Origin: Brevundimonas mediterranea
GTDB lineage: Bacteria; Pseudomonadota; Alphaproteobacteria; Caulobacterales; Caulobacteraceae
Reading direction: 5' to 3'
DNA: 64,000 bases
Assembly (NCBI RefSeq): GCF_011064825.1
Contig: NZ_CP048751.1
Span: 2,356,001-2,420,000, forward strand
The notes beneath the pieces were generated by a model, which did no database searches, was not told where the DNA came from, and worked only from the letters and a program-made list of their open reading frames with translations. Shown here in pieces: positions 40,027 to 47,933 of the stretch; the stretch's first letter is position 1; each line of letters begins with the position of its first letter. The position numbers and the translations under genes were made by a program.

Positions 40027-41295
40027 ATGAAACGCTTAATCGCCGCCGTGGGCGTCTTGGCCGCCGTGGCCGGTCCGGCTCAGGCTCAACTCGTCACGCG
40101 CGCGCCCGTCGGCGCGGCCGTCGGCAGCGAAGGGCCCCGTGTCGACATCACGCGATCCAGCGCCGGTTACGCCTATTTCAACCGCGCGGGCGCGGACATC
40201 GACCAGCACGACGCCGCCGTCCGCGCCTGTGTGGTCGAGGCGCGGCGGATGCGCCAGCCTGACGACAACGGAGCGGCGGGCGCTGCGGCGGCTGGGGGCC
40301 TGTTGGGCGCCCTAGTCGTCGGCGTCATCCAGGGCGCCGTCAACGGCATGCAGGAACGGCGGGGCGTCGCCGCCAATCTGGAAAACTGCATGGTCGTCAA
40401 CGGCTGGCGCGTCGTGCGGCTGGAAGAGGCAGACGGCAAGACCCTGGCGGACTTGGAGCAGCCGGCCCTGCGCGCCGCACTGGCGACCCGCGTCGGCGCC
40501 GATCAGCCCGCAGGCGAGGTGGTTCGGGTCTACGACAATGACGCCGCACGCGGCACGACGGTGGTGATCGGTCGTTCGGGCGACCTCGACAAGCCGTCCC
40601 TCAGCCTCCAGTCCCTGGCGCCGGACACGACCGAGCCCGCTGCCGCGCGGAAGGGCCCCGAGGCGCCGCGCAGCGCCCGCCCCCCGCGCGCCCTGAAGCC
40701 CGAGGATGTCGCCCTGACCGAGGGGAGCGCCCTTGTGACCGTTCGGTTGACCGGAATGGCGGAGCAGGGCGGACGCACCCTGTTCTTCACCCGCGCGGGG
40801 CCGCGACCCGACGTCTATGGCTGGGAGGCCGACGGCCGGCCGGCGCTGTTCGCCGTCGCCTTGCCGACCCGTGGCGCGGTGCGCGGCGACCGCACGCGCG
40901 CCGTGACCCAGACCTTCTCCGTGCCGCCCGGCCGCTGGCGGCTCAGCGCCCTGAATGTCGGACAGTACATCACCCACTTCTGCCTCGGCGCCACCGGCTT
41001 CGACGTCAGGGACGGTGAGGCGGTCTACGCCGGCGCCTTTGACCTGTCGGGCGAGCGGCTGGCGCCGGACATGCGCGTGCCGGACGACCTGCTGGCGCCG
41101 TCGGCGCCCGCCGCCACGGCCGGAGTGCGCCATAGGGCGGCCGAATGGTCCTATGGCGACCGGGAACAGTGCCAGGGCGCCTATCTCTACGCCCTGGACG
41201 TGACTCCCGCCCCAGCGTCGCCTGCGCCTTCGGTCACGGTCGAAGCGACGCCGGTCGTCGTGGTGGAAACATCCCCAGCCGAGGCTTCGCAATGA
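40027..41295 (+). CDS. Exported protein of unknown function with a glycine-rich hydrophobic segment
   Basis: A 422-residue product with a signal peptide (LIAAVGVLAAVAGPAQAQ). A glycine/alanine-rich hydrophobic stretch (GAAAAGGLLGALVVGVIQGAVNG) near residues 85-108 may insert in a membrane. The next part is basic and Pro/Ala-rich, followed by a beta-rich C-terminal half with several Cys, including HFCLGATGFDV and REQCQGAYLYALDV. It is preceded by GGGGGAG 11 bases before ATG 40027. It lies between murB and ddl, so an envelope role is possible; I do not recognise a family. A CtrA-like site lies just after the stop. Confidence 0.72.
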   Translation: MKRLIAAVGVLAAVAGPAQAQLVTRAPVGAAVGSEGPRVDITRSSAGYAYFNRAGADIDQHDAAVRACVVEARRMRQPDDNGAAGAAAAGGLLGALVVGVIQGAVNGMQERRGVAANLENCMVVNGWRVVRLEEADGKTLADLEQPALRAALATRVGADQPAGEVVRVYDNDAARGTTVVIGRSGDLDKPSLSLQSLAPDTTEPAAARKGPEAPRSARPPRALKPEDVALTEGSALVTVRLTGMAEQGGRTLFFTRAGPRPDVYGWEADGRPALFAVALPTRGAVRGDRTRAVTQTFSVPPGRWRLSALNVGQYITHFCLGATGFDVRDGEAVYAGAFDLSGERLAPDMRVPDDLLAPSAPAATAGVRHRAAEWSYGDREQCQGAYLYALDVTPAPASPAPSVTVEATPVVVVETSPAEASQ

Positions 41296-41312
41296 TGTCC
41301 GAGCCCGTTTGG

Positions 41313-41328
41313 TTGACGCGCTGTTAAG
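41313..41328 (+). promoter_or_regulatory. CtrA-like site upstream of ddl
   Basis: TTGA-N7-TTAAG (TTGA 41313-41316, TTAA 41324-41327), two mismatches to the TTAA-N7-TTAAC consensus used by CtrA in Caulobacter. It is about 37 bases before the ddl start and could give the ddl-ftsQ-ftsA part of the run its own cell-cycle-controlled promoter. Weak on sequence alone. Confidence 0.4.
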
Positions 41329-41364
41329 AACCTGCGCGGCATCCAGACAGCTCTGGAGCCGCCG

Positions 41365-42306
41365 ATGACCCGCGCAATCAAAGACCTTCATGTCGCCGTC
41401 CTGATGGGCGGTCTTTCCGCCGAGCGGGAGGTGTCGCTGACCTCCGGCGAACAGTGCGCTCAGGCGCTGGAGCGGCAGGGCGTGCGCGTCAGCCGCGTGG
41501 ATGCGGGGCGCGACCTGGCCAATGTGCTGTCGGGTCTGATCAAGCCGGACGTGGTGCTGAACTGCCTGCACGGCGCCTGGGGCGAGGACGGCTGCGTCCA
41601 GGGCGTGCTCGAGACCCTGCGGATCCCCTATACTCATTCCGGCGTGCTCGCGTCGGCCCTGGCCATGGACAAGAACAGGTCCAAGGCCGTGCTGAAGGCG
41701 GCGGGCGTCAAGGTGCCCGGCGGCGGCTTGTACGACCGGCATGAGGTGGCGTCGCGCCACGTGATCGAGCCCCCCTATGTGGTCAAGCCGAACGCCGAAG
41801 GCTCGTCCGTCGGCGTCTATCTGGTTAGCGAGGGCGCCAATCGGCCGGTCGCCGAGGTGGGCGAGCCCGGCTGGGCCTATGGCGAACAGGTGATGGTCGA
41901 ACCCTATATCGCCGGCAAGGAGCTGGCCGTCGCCGTGATCGGCTATGCGGACGGACCGCGCGCCCTGACCGTGACCGACATCACCCCGACCAAGGGCTTC
42001 TACGACTACGAGGCCAAGTATGCGCCCGGCGGTTCGGTCCACGTCCTGCCCGCCGTCCTGCCGCCCGCCGTGTTCGAGGCGGCCCTGCGTCAGGCGGAGG
42101 CGGCGCACGTCGCCATGGGTTGCCGAGGCGTGTCCAGAAGCGACTTCCGTTATGACGATGTTAAGGACGATCTGGTTCTGTTGGAGGTCAACACTCAGCC
42201 GGGCATGACGCCGACCTCGCTCGCTCCCGAGCAGGCCGCCCATACCGGAATGAGCTACGAAGACCTGGTTCGGTGGATGGTGGAGGACGCCTCATGCCCG
42301 CGGTAG
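41365..42306 (+). CDS. ddl: D-alanine--D-alanine ligase
   Basis: Joins two D-alanines with ATP to make the stem-peptide end. It is 313 residues with the ATP-grasp fold: [19 protein letters not shown] at the N-terminus, [50 protein letters not shown] (ATP loop), [15 protein letters not shown] and a C-terminal [11 protein letters not shown] that binds metal and phosphate. Its last 13 bases overlap ftsQ, whose ribosome site (GGAGG) lies inside ddl. The order ddl-ftsQ-ftsA-ftsZ is the normal dcw order. Confidence 0.97.
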   Translation: MTRAIKDLHVAVLMGGLSAEREVSLTSGEQCAQALERQGVRVSRVDAGRDLANVLSGLIKPDVVLNCLHGAWGEDGCVQGVLETLRIPYTHSGVLASALAMDKNRSKAVLKAAGVKVPGGGLYDRHEVASRHVIEPPYVVKPNAEGSSVGVYLVSEGANRPVAEVGEPGWAYGEQVMVEPYIAGKELAVAVIGYADGPRALTVTDITPTKGFYDYEAKYAPGGSVHVLPAVLPPAVFEAALRQAEAAHVAMGCRGVSRSDFRYDDVKDDLVLLEVNTQPGMTPTSLAPEQAAHTGMSYEDLVRWMVEDASCPR

Positions 42307-43178
42307 TTCGCGGCGGTCGGCGACAGAGTTCGGGTTCCTCGCGTGGCGTCGCCTCCAAGAAGGGCGGGCGGCCACGCGGCGGCGCGCCCAAGCCCGCGTC
42401 CGCCATCCCCGGCAAGATGGCCGCCATCGGCCGTATCGATGTTTCACCCCGCACCGTCATGATCGCCCTGGGCGCCAGCGCCCTGCTGGTGATCGGGGTT
42501 CTGGCGACCGGCGCCCGCGCCGAACGGATCGGCCAGTCGGTTTCGCACGGGATCGACGGGGTGACGGCGGGCATGGGGCTGACGCTGAAGCGGGTTCATA
42601 TCACCGGCGCCTCGGCCGAGGCCGAGCCGGCGATCCAGCAGGCCCTGGGCCTGTATTCCGGCCAGCCGATCACCAGCCTGGACCTGAACGCCATCCGCGA
42701 ACGCGTGCAGGGCGTCGGCTGGGTGCGCGAGGCGCGCGTGGTGCGCCTGTTGCCCGACACCCTGATCGTCGAGATCAAGGAACACGATCGTCTGGCCGTC
42801 TGGCAGGACGCCGGCCAGATCAAGGTCATCGACGCCCAGGGCCAGGTGATCCAGGGCGCCGACGCGCGCCGCTATCCGACACTGCCCCTCGTCGTGGGCA
42901 AGGGCGCCGACCTGGCCGCCGGCGAGGTCCTGCCCCTGCTGGCCCAGCGCCCGCGCCTGATGAGCCGGGTGGACGCCCTGGTGCGGGTGGACGAACGCCG
43001 TTGGGACCTGCGCCTGAAGGACGGCAGCCTGATCCAGCTGCCCGCCGTCGAACAGGAGGCGGCCCTGATCCGTCTCGACGCGCTGGATCAGCGCGAACGC
43101 CTGCTCGACCTGGGCTTCGCCCGGGTCGATCTCAGAACGCCGGACGAGGTCGCCGTGCGACCCGCCGCCGACGCTTAA
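42294..43178 (+). CDS. ftsQ: Cell division protein FtsQ
   Basis: A bitopic inner-membrane divisome protein that links FtsL/FtsB with the rest of the ring. It is 294 residues: a basic, Gly/Arg-rich cytoplasmic tail to about residue 55, one membrane segment ([20 protein letters not shown]), then the POTRA domain ([23 protein letters not shown], where the first beta strand begins) and the FtsQ domain ([22 protein letters not shown]). I chose ATG 42294 with GGAGG 7 bases upstream, giving a 13-base overlap with ddl. A start at 42273 would add residues without support. Confidence 0.95.
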   Translation: MPAVVRGGRRQSSGSSRGVASKKGGRPRGGAPKPASAIPGKMAAIGRIDVSPRTVMIALGASALLVIGVLATGARAERIGQSVSHGIDGVTAGMGLTLKRVHITGASAEAEPAIQQALGLYSGQPITSLDLNAIRERVQGVGWVREARVVRLLPDTLIVEIKEHDRLAVWQDAGQIKVIDAQGQVIQGADARRYPTLPLVVGKGADLAAGEVLPLLAQRPRLMSRVDALVRVDERRWDLRLKDGSLIQLPAVEQEAALIRLDALDQRERLLDLGFARVDLRTPDEVAVRPAADA

Positions 43179-43192
43179 AGGACCAGTAAGAC

Positions 43193-44530
43193 ATGGCGGG
43201 AAAGCAGCGCGGATCGGCGAATGACCAGGGCCGGGGCATGGACCCCCGCGCCGGCCGCGCCCCCGTGATCGCCGCCCTGGACATCGGCCAGTCCAAGGTC
43301 TCGTGCTTCATCATGAAGCCTGACGGCGTGCGGCACGCCGACCGCACTATCCGCGTCGCCGGCGCCAGCCATGTCCAGTCCAAGGGCGTGAAGGGCGGCG
43401 CCATCATCAATATGGACGAGGCCGCCCAGGCCATCGGCCACGCCGTCGAACGGGCCGAACGCGCGGCCCAGAGCCCGGTCTCCGGCGTCGTCGTCACCAC
43501 CGCCATCGGCCAGATGGCCAGCCACCGCGTCCAGGCCCGGGTGTCTCTGGGCGCCAATCCGGTCGGGGACGCCGATCTGGCGCGCGCCATCGGCATGGCC
43601 CTGGCCCAGATCCGCCTGCCCAACCGCCGCCCGATCCACGTCCTGCCCATCGCCTGGTCGGTGGACGGCGCGCGCGGCGTGCATGATCCGCGTTCGATGC
43701 GCGGCGGTTCGCTGGGGCTCGACCTGCTGGTTGTGTCCATGGCCGAGAATGTCTTCACGACCCTGAGCCACTGCCTTGAGCTGGCGCATCTGGACCTGCA
43801 GGGCGTGGCCGCCGCGCCCGTCGTCTCGTCCCTGGCCGCGCTGGAAGAGGACGAGATGGACCTGGGCGCCGTCTGCATCGACATGGGCGGCGGCTCGACC
43901 AGCGCCGCCGTCTGGGGCGGCCGGTCCCTGTTGCACATCGAAAGCCTGAACGTCGGCGGCGACCATGTCACCTCGGACATCGCGCGCGGCCTGTCGACAT
44001 CCAAGGCGGGCGCCGAACGGCTGAAGACCCTGCACGGCTCGGCCATGGCCAGCGCCAACGAGGACCGCGAAATGCTGGAGGCTCCGCCGCGCGGCGAGGA
44101 CGCCTCGGCCGGCCCGGTCATCGTCCCGCGCGCCATGCTGAAGACCGTCATCGCCCCGCGCGTGGAAGAGACGCTGGAACTGCTGCGCGACCGGCTGAAG
44201 AACGCCGGCGTGGGCCTTGAGCCCGGCGCGGGCCTGGTCCTGACCGGCGGCGCCAGCCAACTGAACGGGGTGCGGGAGCTGGCTGTGCGGGTGTTCGACC
44301 GCCCGGTCCGCCTGGGCAAGCCTCAGCGCGCGCCACATTTGGCCGACGCCGCCTCCGGTCCGGCCTTCTGCGCCACCGCCGGAGTCCTGCTGCGCGCCGC
44401 CTACGGCCCGCGCGAAGCCGTGTCCGCCCGGAAGCTTATGGCGCGGCAGATCACGGCGGCGGACGCGCCGAGAATCCATCGGGGCAATGTGGTAGGGCGT
44501 GTCGCGGGCTGGTTGCGCGACAACCTATAA
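43193..44530 (+). CDS. ftsA: Cell division protein FtsA
   Basis: An actin-like ATPase that tethers FtsZ to the membrane and recruits later division proteins. It is 445 residues. The phosphate-binding loops are IAALDIGQSKVSCFIM (phosphate 1) and AVCIDMGGGSTSAAVWGG (phosphate 2), with the adenosine motif VLTGGASQLNGV. A subdomain-1C region is present. The C-terminal amphipathic helix (VVGRVAGWLRDNL) is the membrane-binding sequence. AAGGA lies upstream of ATG 43193. It ends 527 bases before ftsZ, an unusually long gap filled by low-GC sequence and control sites. Confidence 0.97.
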   Translation: MAGKQRGSANDQGRGMDPRAGRAPVIAALDIGQSKVSCFIMKPDGVRHADRTIRVAGASHVQSKGVKGGAIINMDEAAQAIGHAVERAERAAQSPVSGVVVTTAIGQMASHRVQARVSLGANPVGDADLARAIGMALAQIRLPNRRPIHVLPIAWSVDGARGVHDPRSMRGGSLGLDLLVVSMAENVFTTLSHCLELAHLDLQGVAAAPVVSSLAALEEDEMDLGAVCIDMGGGSTSAAVWGGRSLLHIESLNVGGDHVTSDIARGLSTSKAGAERLKTLHGSAMASANEDREMLEAPPRGEDASAGPVIVPRAMLKTVIAPRVEETLELLRDRLKNAGVGLEPGAGLVLTGGASQLNGVRELAVRVFDRPVRLGKPQRAPHLADAASGPAFCATAGVLLRAAYGPREAVSARKLMARQITAADAPRIHRGNVVGRVAGWLRDNL

Positions 44531-44548
44531 AAACGGGTGGTGTCGCTG

Positions 44549-44626
44549 TCAGAACTGGGCTTTCGCAGCAATACAGCGACCATCGAGAGCTTTGCGCCGT
44601 TGACCATTGGCGATCAGTATCTTCAT
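44549..44626 (-). CDS. Possible 25-residue peptide in the ftsA-ftsZ gap
   Basis: A short frame (MKILIANGQRRKALDGRCIA, then five more residues) on the minus strand, with AAGGA 6 bases before ATG 44626. Its stop is 18 bases from the ftsA stop, on the opposite strand. The same frame is open back to a GTG at 44743 (64 residues). No family is recognised. It could be a leader or toxin-like peptide, a decayed gene fragment, or chance. Local base composition is lower in GC than the flanking ftsA and ftsZ. Confidence 0.25.
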   Translation of the reverse strand: MKILIANGQRRKALDGRCIAAKAQF

Positions 44627-44728
44627 GATCTGTCCTTGGCTTAAACTTGGGAAAACAGCTTCGGCATTGGCGCGCGTGATCGCACGCCCGTCTCCAAGTG
44701 TGCAATGCTCGACAGCGAGCCGCTCCTT

Positions 44729-44743
44729 GTGCACTAAGTGCAC
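44729..44743. repeat. Perfect palindrome in the ftsA-ftsZ gap
   Basis: GTGCACTAAGTGCAC is a 7 bp inverted repeat around one base. TGCACTAA also repeats directly into the next turn (GTGCACTAAGTGCACTAA). It sits about 100 bases upstream of the ATG of the possible minus-strand peptide, as an operator might, or it may be a leftover of the inserted segment. Confidence 0.5.
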
Positions 44744-44830
44744 TAACTGCGTGGGCGTTTATGACCTCACCGGACGCTATTATCAGGTCGGCCTGACGGC
44801 TCGCTTCTAGGTCCAGTCTTTCTAAAATAA

Positions 44831-44864
44831 GGAAAGGGCTGCTCTCACGGGCCGCCCTTTTTCC
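44831..44864 (+). terminator. Terminator between ftsA and ftsZ
   Basis: GGAAAGGGC (44831-44839) pairs with GCCCTTT (44854-44860), extended by CC after two bulged T, and the downstream arm merges with TTTTTCC. It would end the mur-ddl-ftsQA transcript and isolate ftsZ under its own promoter. Confidence 0.65.
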
Positions 44865-44921
44865 TGAAGGTCGTCGTTTTTCGAAGAAACTGCAGCCAAG
44901 CTCGCAGTTTGTGCTTTCCTC

Positions 44922-44932
44922 GAGTCCGACTC
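44922..44932. promoter_or_regulatory. Pair of CcrM methylation sites (GANTC) upstream of ftsZ
   Basis: GAGTC (44922-44926) and GACTC (44928-44932) are two GANTC sites one base apart, together an 11-base palindrome. In Caulobacter, CcrM methylation of GANTC sites in the ftsZ promoter, with GcrA, raises ftsZ transcription. The position, about 130 bases before ATG 45058, is compatible with the same circuit. Confidence 0.65.
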
Positions 44933-44943
44933 ACATTATCGCC

Positions 44944-44959
44944 GTAACCTTCTCTTAAC
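44944..44959 (+). promoter_or_regulatory. CtrA-like site 1 upstream of ftsZ
   Basis: GTAA-N7-TTAAC (GTAA 44944-44947, TTAAC 44955-44959): one mismatch to TTAA-N7-TTAAC. In Caulobacter CtrA represses ftsZ in swarmer cells from a site in this promoter. It lies 12 bases after the GANTC pair. Confidence 0.65.
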
Positions 44960-44976
44960 CCTCATGGGTGCAATCC

Positions 44977-44992
44977 TTAACACGCTCATAAC
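44977..44992 (+). promoter_or_regulatory. CtrA-like site 2 upstream of ftsZ
   Basis: TTAA-N7-ATAAC (TTAA 44977-44980, ATAAC 44988-44992): one mismatch to the consensus, 33 bases from site 1 (about three helical turns). The pair could bind CtrA dimers on one face of the DNA. Confidence 0.6.
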
Positions 44993-45057
44993 CAATGTGA
45001 TTCGGCGGGGCGGTCGCATCGGTTTGAAGGGGTCAGGGTCGGAAGGTCGGAAAAGAA

Positions 45058-46653
45058 ATGTCGCTCTCATTGGTCAAGCCGCAACACACTGAACTGAAGC
45101 CCCGTATCGTCGTGTTCGGCGTCGGCGGCGCCGGCGGCAACGCCGTGAACAACATGATCGACGCCGGCCTCGAAGGGGTCGAGTTCGTCGTGGCCAACAC
45201 CGATGCGCAGCACCTCAGCTTCGCCAAGACGGATCGCCGCATCCAGTTGGGCGAGACCATCACCCAGGGCCTGGGCGCCGGCGCTCACCCCGAAGTCGGC
45301 ATGAACGCCGCCGAGGAATCCGCAGACGAGATCCATCAGCACCTCGAAGGCGCGCACATGGTGTTCATCACCTGTGGCATGGGCGGCGGCACCGGCACCG
45401 GCGCGGCCCCCGTCATCGCCAAATGCGCGCGCGATCGCGGCATCCTGACCGTCGGCGTCGTGACCAAGCCCTTCACCTTCGAGGGCCGTCACCGGATGCG
45501 CCTGGCCGACGCGGGCGTCGCCGAGCTGCAACGCTATGTCGACACCCTGATCGTCATTCCGAACCAGAACCTGTTCCGCGTCGCCAACGAACGCACCACC
45601 TTCGCCGACGCCTTCGGCATGGCCGACCAGGTGCTGCACTCGGGCGTGCGCTCGATCACAGACCTGATGATCCTGCCGGGCCTAATCAACCTCGACTTCG
45701 CCGACGTCCGCGCCGTCATGTCCGAAATGGGCAAGGCGATGATGGGCACGGGCGAGGCGTCCGGCGACGACCGCGCCCTGCTGGCCGCCCAGAACGCCAT
45801 CGCCAACCCGCTGCTGGACGAGACCTCGCTGAAGGGCGCCAAGGCCGTGCTGGTGAACATCACCGGCGGTCTGGACATGACCCTTCTGGAAGTCGACGAG
45901 GCCGCCAACGCCATTTCGGCCGAGGTGGACGGCGACGCCAACATCATCTTCGGCGCCGCCTTCGATCCGGCGCTGGACGGCAAGATTCGCGTCTCGGTGG
46001 TCGCCACCGGCATGGACGAGAGCGGCGTGCAACGCGCCGAACCCTCGGCCCCGGCCGCGCCCTCCCAGACCGCGCCCCTGGCGGATCACGGCGCGCGCCG
46101 TTCCGCCGGCGGCCTGTACGGAACCCAGGCCTCGCGTGCGCCCGAGCCCGCCCGCGAACCCTACCGGGAGCCGGTCCGCGCCGAACGCGCGCCGGAACCG
46201 CGTCCCGAGCCCCGGATTGAGGCCGCCCCCGTCGTCCCCAGCTTTCAATCCCCTCCCGCGCCGGAGCCCCGGCCCGAGCCGGTGATCCGCGTCGCGGAAC
46301 CGACCCCGCGCGCCCTGGACCCGATCGTCGATCCGTGGGTCGAGGAGTACGAAACCACCCGCGCGCCGGCCACGCAGTCGAGCCGCGCGCCCGAGCCCCA
46401 GGGCGACCTGTACGCCGCCCGTTCGCCCGAGCCGGCCGTCGATGACTATGACGACCGTGACCACCGCCGCAGCGGCTGGAGCCTGTTCGGTCGCGGCAAG
46501 CGCGCCCAGCCGCAGCCCGAGCCGACCTACAGCCCCCGTCCGACCTCGCAGATGCGGTCGGCGGCCCAGCCGCAGGCCCAGGCCGAGCCCGAGACGGGCC
46601 ATGCGGACGACGACCTGGAGATTCCTTCTTTTCTCCGCCGTCTCGCAAACTGA
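45058..46653 (+). CDS. ftsZ: Cell division protein FtsZ
   Basis: The tubulin-like GTPase that forms the division ring. It is 531 residues: a GTPase core to about residue 325 with [14 protein letters not shown], the tubulin signature [15 protein letters not shown] and [22 protein letters not shown]; a Pro/Glu/Arg-rich disordered linker of about 190 residues; and the C-terminal peptide [15 protein letters not shown] that binds FtsA. The long linker is normal for alphaproteobacteria. GGAAAAGAA lies just before ATG 45058. Expression is likely cell-cycle regulated from the CtrA and GANTC sites upstream. A strong terminator follows. Confidence 0.99.
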   Translation: MSLSLVKPQHTELKPRIVVFGVGGAGGNAVNNMIDAGLEGVEFVVANTDAQHLSFAKTDRRIQLGETITQGLGAGAHPEVGMNAAEESADEIHQHLEGAHMVFITCGMGGGTGTGAAPVIAKCARDRGILTVGVVTKPFTFEGRHRMRLADAGVAELQRYVDTLIVIPNQNLFRVANERTTFADAFGMADQVLHSGVRSITDLMILPGLINLDFADVRAVMSEMGKAMMGTGEASGDDRALLAAQNAIANPLLDETSLKGAKAVLVNITGGLDMTLLEVDEAANAISAEVDGDANIIFGAAFDPALDGKIRVSVVATGMDESGVQRAEPSAPAAPSQTAPLADHGARRSAGGLYGTQASRAPEPAREPYREPVRAERAPEPRPEPRIEAAPVVPSFQSPPAPEPRPEPVIRVAEPTPRALDPIVDPWVEEYETTRAPATQSSRAPEPQGDLYAARSPEPAVDDYDDRDHRRSGWSLFGRGKRAQPQPEPTYSPRPTSQMRSAAQPQAQAEPETGHADDDLEIPSFLRRLAN

Positions 46654-46675
46654 CCGACTGAAATTCTGAAAGCCG

Positions 46676-46706
46676 CGCCCCGAAGCCACTGGCTTCGGGG
46701 CGTTTT
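46676..46706 (+). terminator. Rho-independent terminator after ftsZ
   Basis: CGCCCCGAAGCC and GGCTTCGGGGCG form a perfect 12 bp stem with a 3-base loop (ACT), followed by TTTT. It separates ftsZ from lpxC. Confidence 0.9.
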
Positions 46707-46836
46707 CAATTGCGACGGTCCCATAACGAAACAATCCGAAACCCGACTTTCATTTCGCACTTGCGGGGGCAGGGCTAGATCACTCGAGGGGCGTAATCCG
46801 CACTTAGAGGCGGGACCCAATCAGATTGAAGCGAGT

Positions 46837-47742
46837 TTGAGTTTGTCGGTCAGAAACGACCATCACGAGCGCACCATCGTCGCGCCGGCCATCATCGCCG
46901 GCGTCGGGGTGCACACCGGCCGCCGGGTGCGGCTGGCGGTTCGTCCTGCGCCTGCGGGGGCGGGGATCGTCTTCGTGCGCACCGACGTGACCGACCGCGA
47001 CAACCGCATCCCCGTCTCGGGCGAGGCCGTTGTCGACGCCCGCCTGAACACCATGATCGAGAACGCCGCCGGCGTGCGGCTGTCGACCATCGAACACCTG
47101 ATGGCGGCTTTCTGCGCTCTGGGCGTTTCGAACGCCGTGGTCGAGGTGGACGGGCCGGAGCTGCCGATCCTGGACGGGTCGGCGCTGGAGTTCGTGCAGT
47201 TGCTGGACCGGGCGGGCTTCCGTCCCCAGGCGCAGCCGCAGCGCTATATCGAGATCCTGGAGACGGTTCACGTCACCGAAGGCGACAAGCACGCGGCCCT
47301 GTTGCCGTGCGACCGCTATGAAATGCGGTTCGAGATCGACTTCCCTTCGGCGGTGATCGGCAACCAGATCATCGATTTCGTCGTGGACGAGCCGACCTTC
47401 CGCAAGGAAATCATGGCCTGCCGCACCTTCGGCTTCGCCCATGAGGTCGAGGCCCTGCGTCAGGCGGGTCTGGCCCGCGGCGGCTCGCTGGAGAACGCCG
47501 TGGTCATCGACGGCGACGACATCCTGAACCCCGGCGGCCTGCGGATGGAACGCGAGTTCGTGCGCCACAAGGCGCTGGACGCGATCGGCGACCTGTATGT
47601 CCTGGGCGCGCCCCTGCTGGGCCGTTACGAAGGCTACAAGGCCGGGCACGCGGTCAACAACAAGCTGGTCCGTGCGCTGCTGGCTGCGCCCCATGCGTGG
47701 CGCGAGGTCACACGCGTGCCGGAGATGGCGCAGGCGGGCTGA
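46837..47742 (+). CDS. lpxC: UDP-3-O-acyl-N-acetylglucosamine deacetylase
   Basis: The committed zinc-dependent step of lipid A synthesis. It is about 301 residues, normal length. The opening HHERTIVAPAIIAGVGVHTG, the Zn site His in STIEHLMAA, and the second Zn His with Asp in RHKALDAIGDL plus GHAVNNKLVRAL are all present, as is DGPELPILDGSA. No ATG or GTG lies near the N-terminus in frame, so the start is TTG 46837 or TTG 46843, which may keep translation low. LpxC level is tightly controlled in bacteria. The gap from ftsZ includes a terminator, so it probably has its own promoter. Confidence 0.95.
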   Translation: MSLSVRNDHHERTIVAPAIIAGVGVHTGRRVRLAVRPAPAGAGIVFVRTDVTDRDNRIPVSGEAVVDARLNTMIENAAGVRLSTIEHLMAAFCALGVSNAVVEVDGPELPILDGSALEFVQLLDRAGFRPQAQPQRYIEILETVHVTEGDKHAALLPCDRYEMRFEIDFPSAVIGNQIIDFVVDEPTFRKEIMACRTFGFAHEVEALRQAGLARGGSLENAVVIDGDDILNPGGLRMEREFVRHKALDAIGDLYVLGAPLLGRYEGYKAGHAVNNKLVRALLAAPHAWREVTRVPEMAQAG

Positions 47743-47755
47743 CAAGCGCATCAGC

Positions 47756-47919
47756 CTTTCCCTCCCCAGCGGGGGAGGGGGGCGAAGGCGCAGCCGAAGC
47801 CGGGTGGGACGGGCAGGGCGCCGGTCCACTGATTTATCTTTTCGGAAATAGTGCGTCCCTGCCGGGCCGCCCCCACCCCGTCGCTGCGCGACGCCCCTCC
47901 CCGGACGGGGAGGGAGAAT
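47756..47919. repeat. Long imperfect inverted repeat after lpxC
   Basis: A left arm from about 47756 to 47820 (opening TTTCCCTCCCCAGCGGGGGA) is complementary, with mismatches, to a right arm from 47854 to 47918 (ending CCGGACGGGGAGGGAGAA). The arms are about 64 bases and flank a 33-base A/T-richer loop (ATTTATCTTTTCGGAAATAG). Each arm end also folds on itself (CCTCCCC/GGGGAGG). It sits between convergent lpxC and pgeF. It is distinct in sequence from the palindrome at 14264. Confidence 0.7.
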
Positions 47920-47933
47920 TATCGTGCGCGCGC

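Noticed and set aside
44955..44980. TTAA-N18-TTAA as a single spaced CtrA site
   Set aside because: The accepted spacing is 7; the two halves are better read as parts of two separate sites, each with one mismatch.
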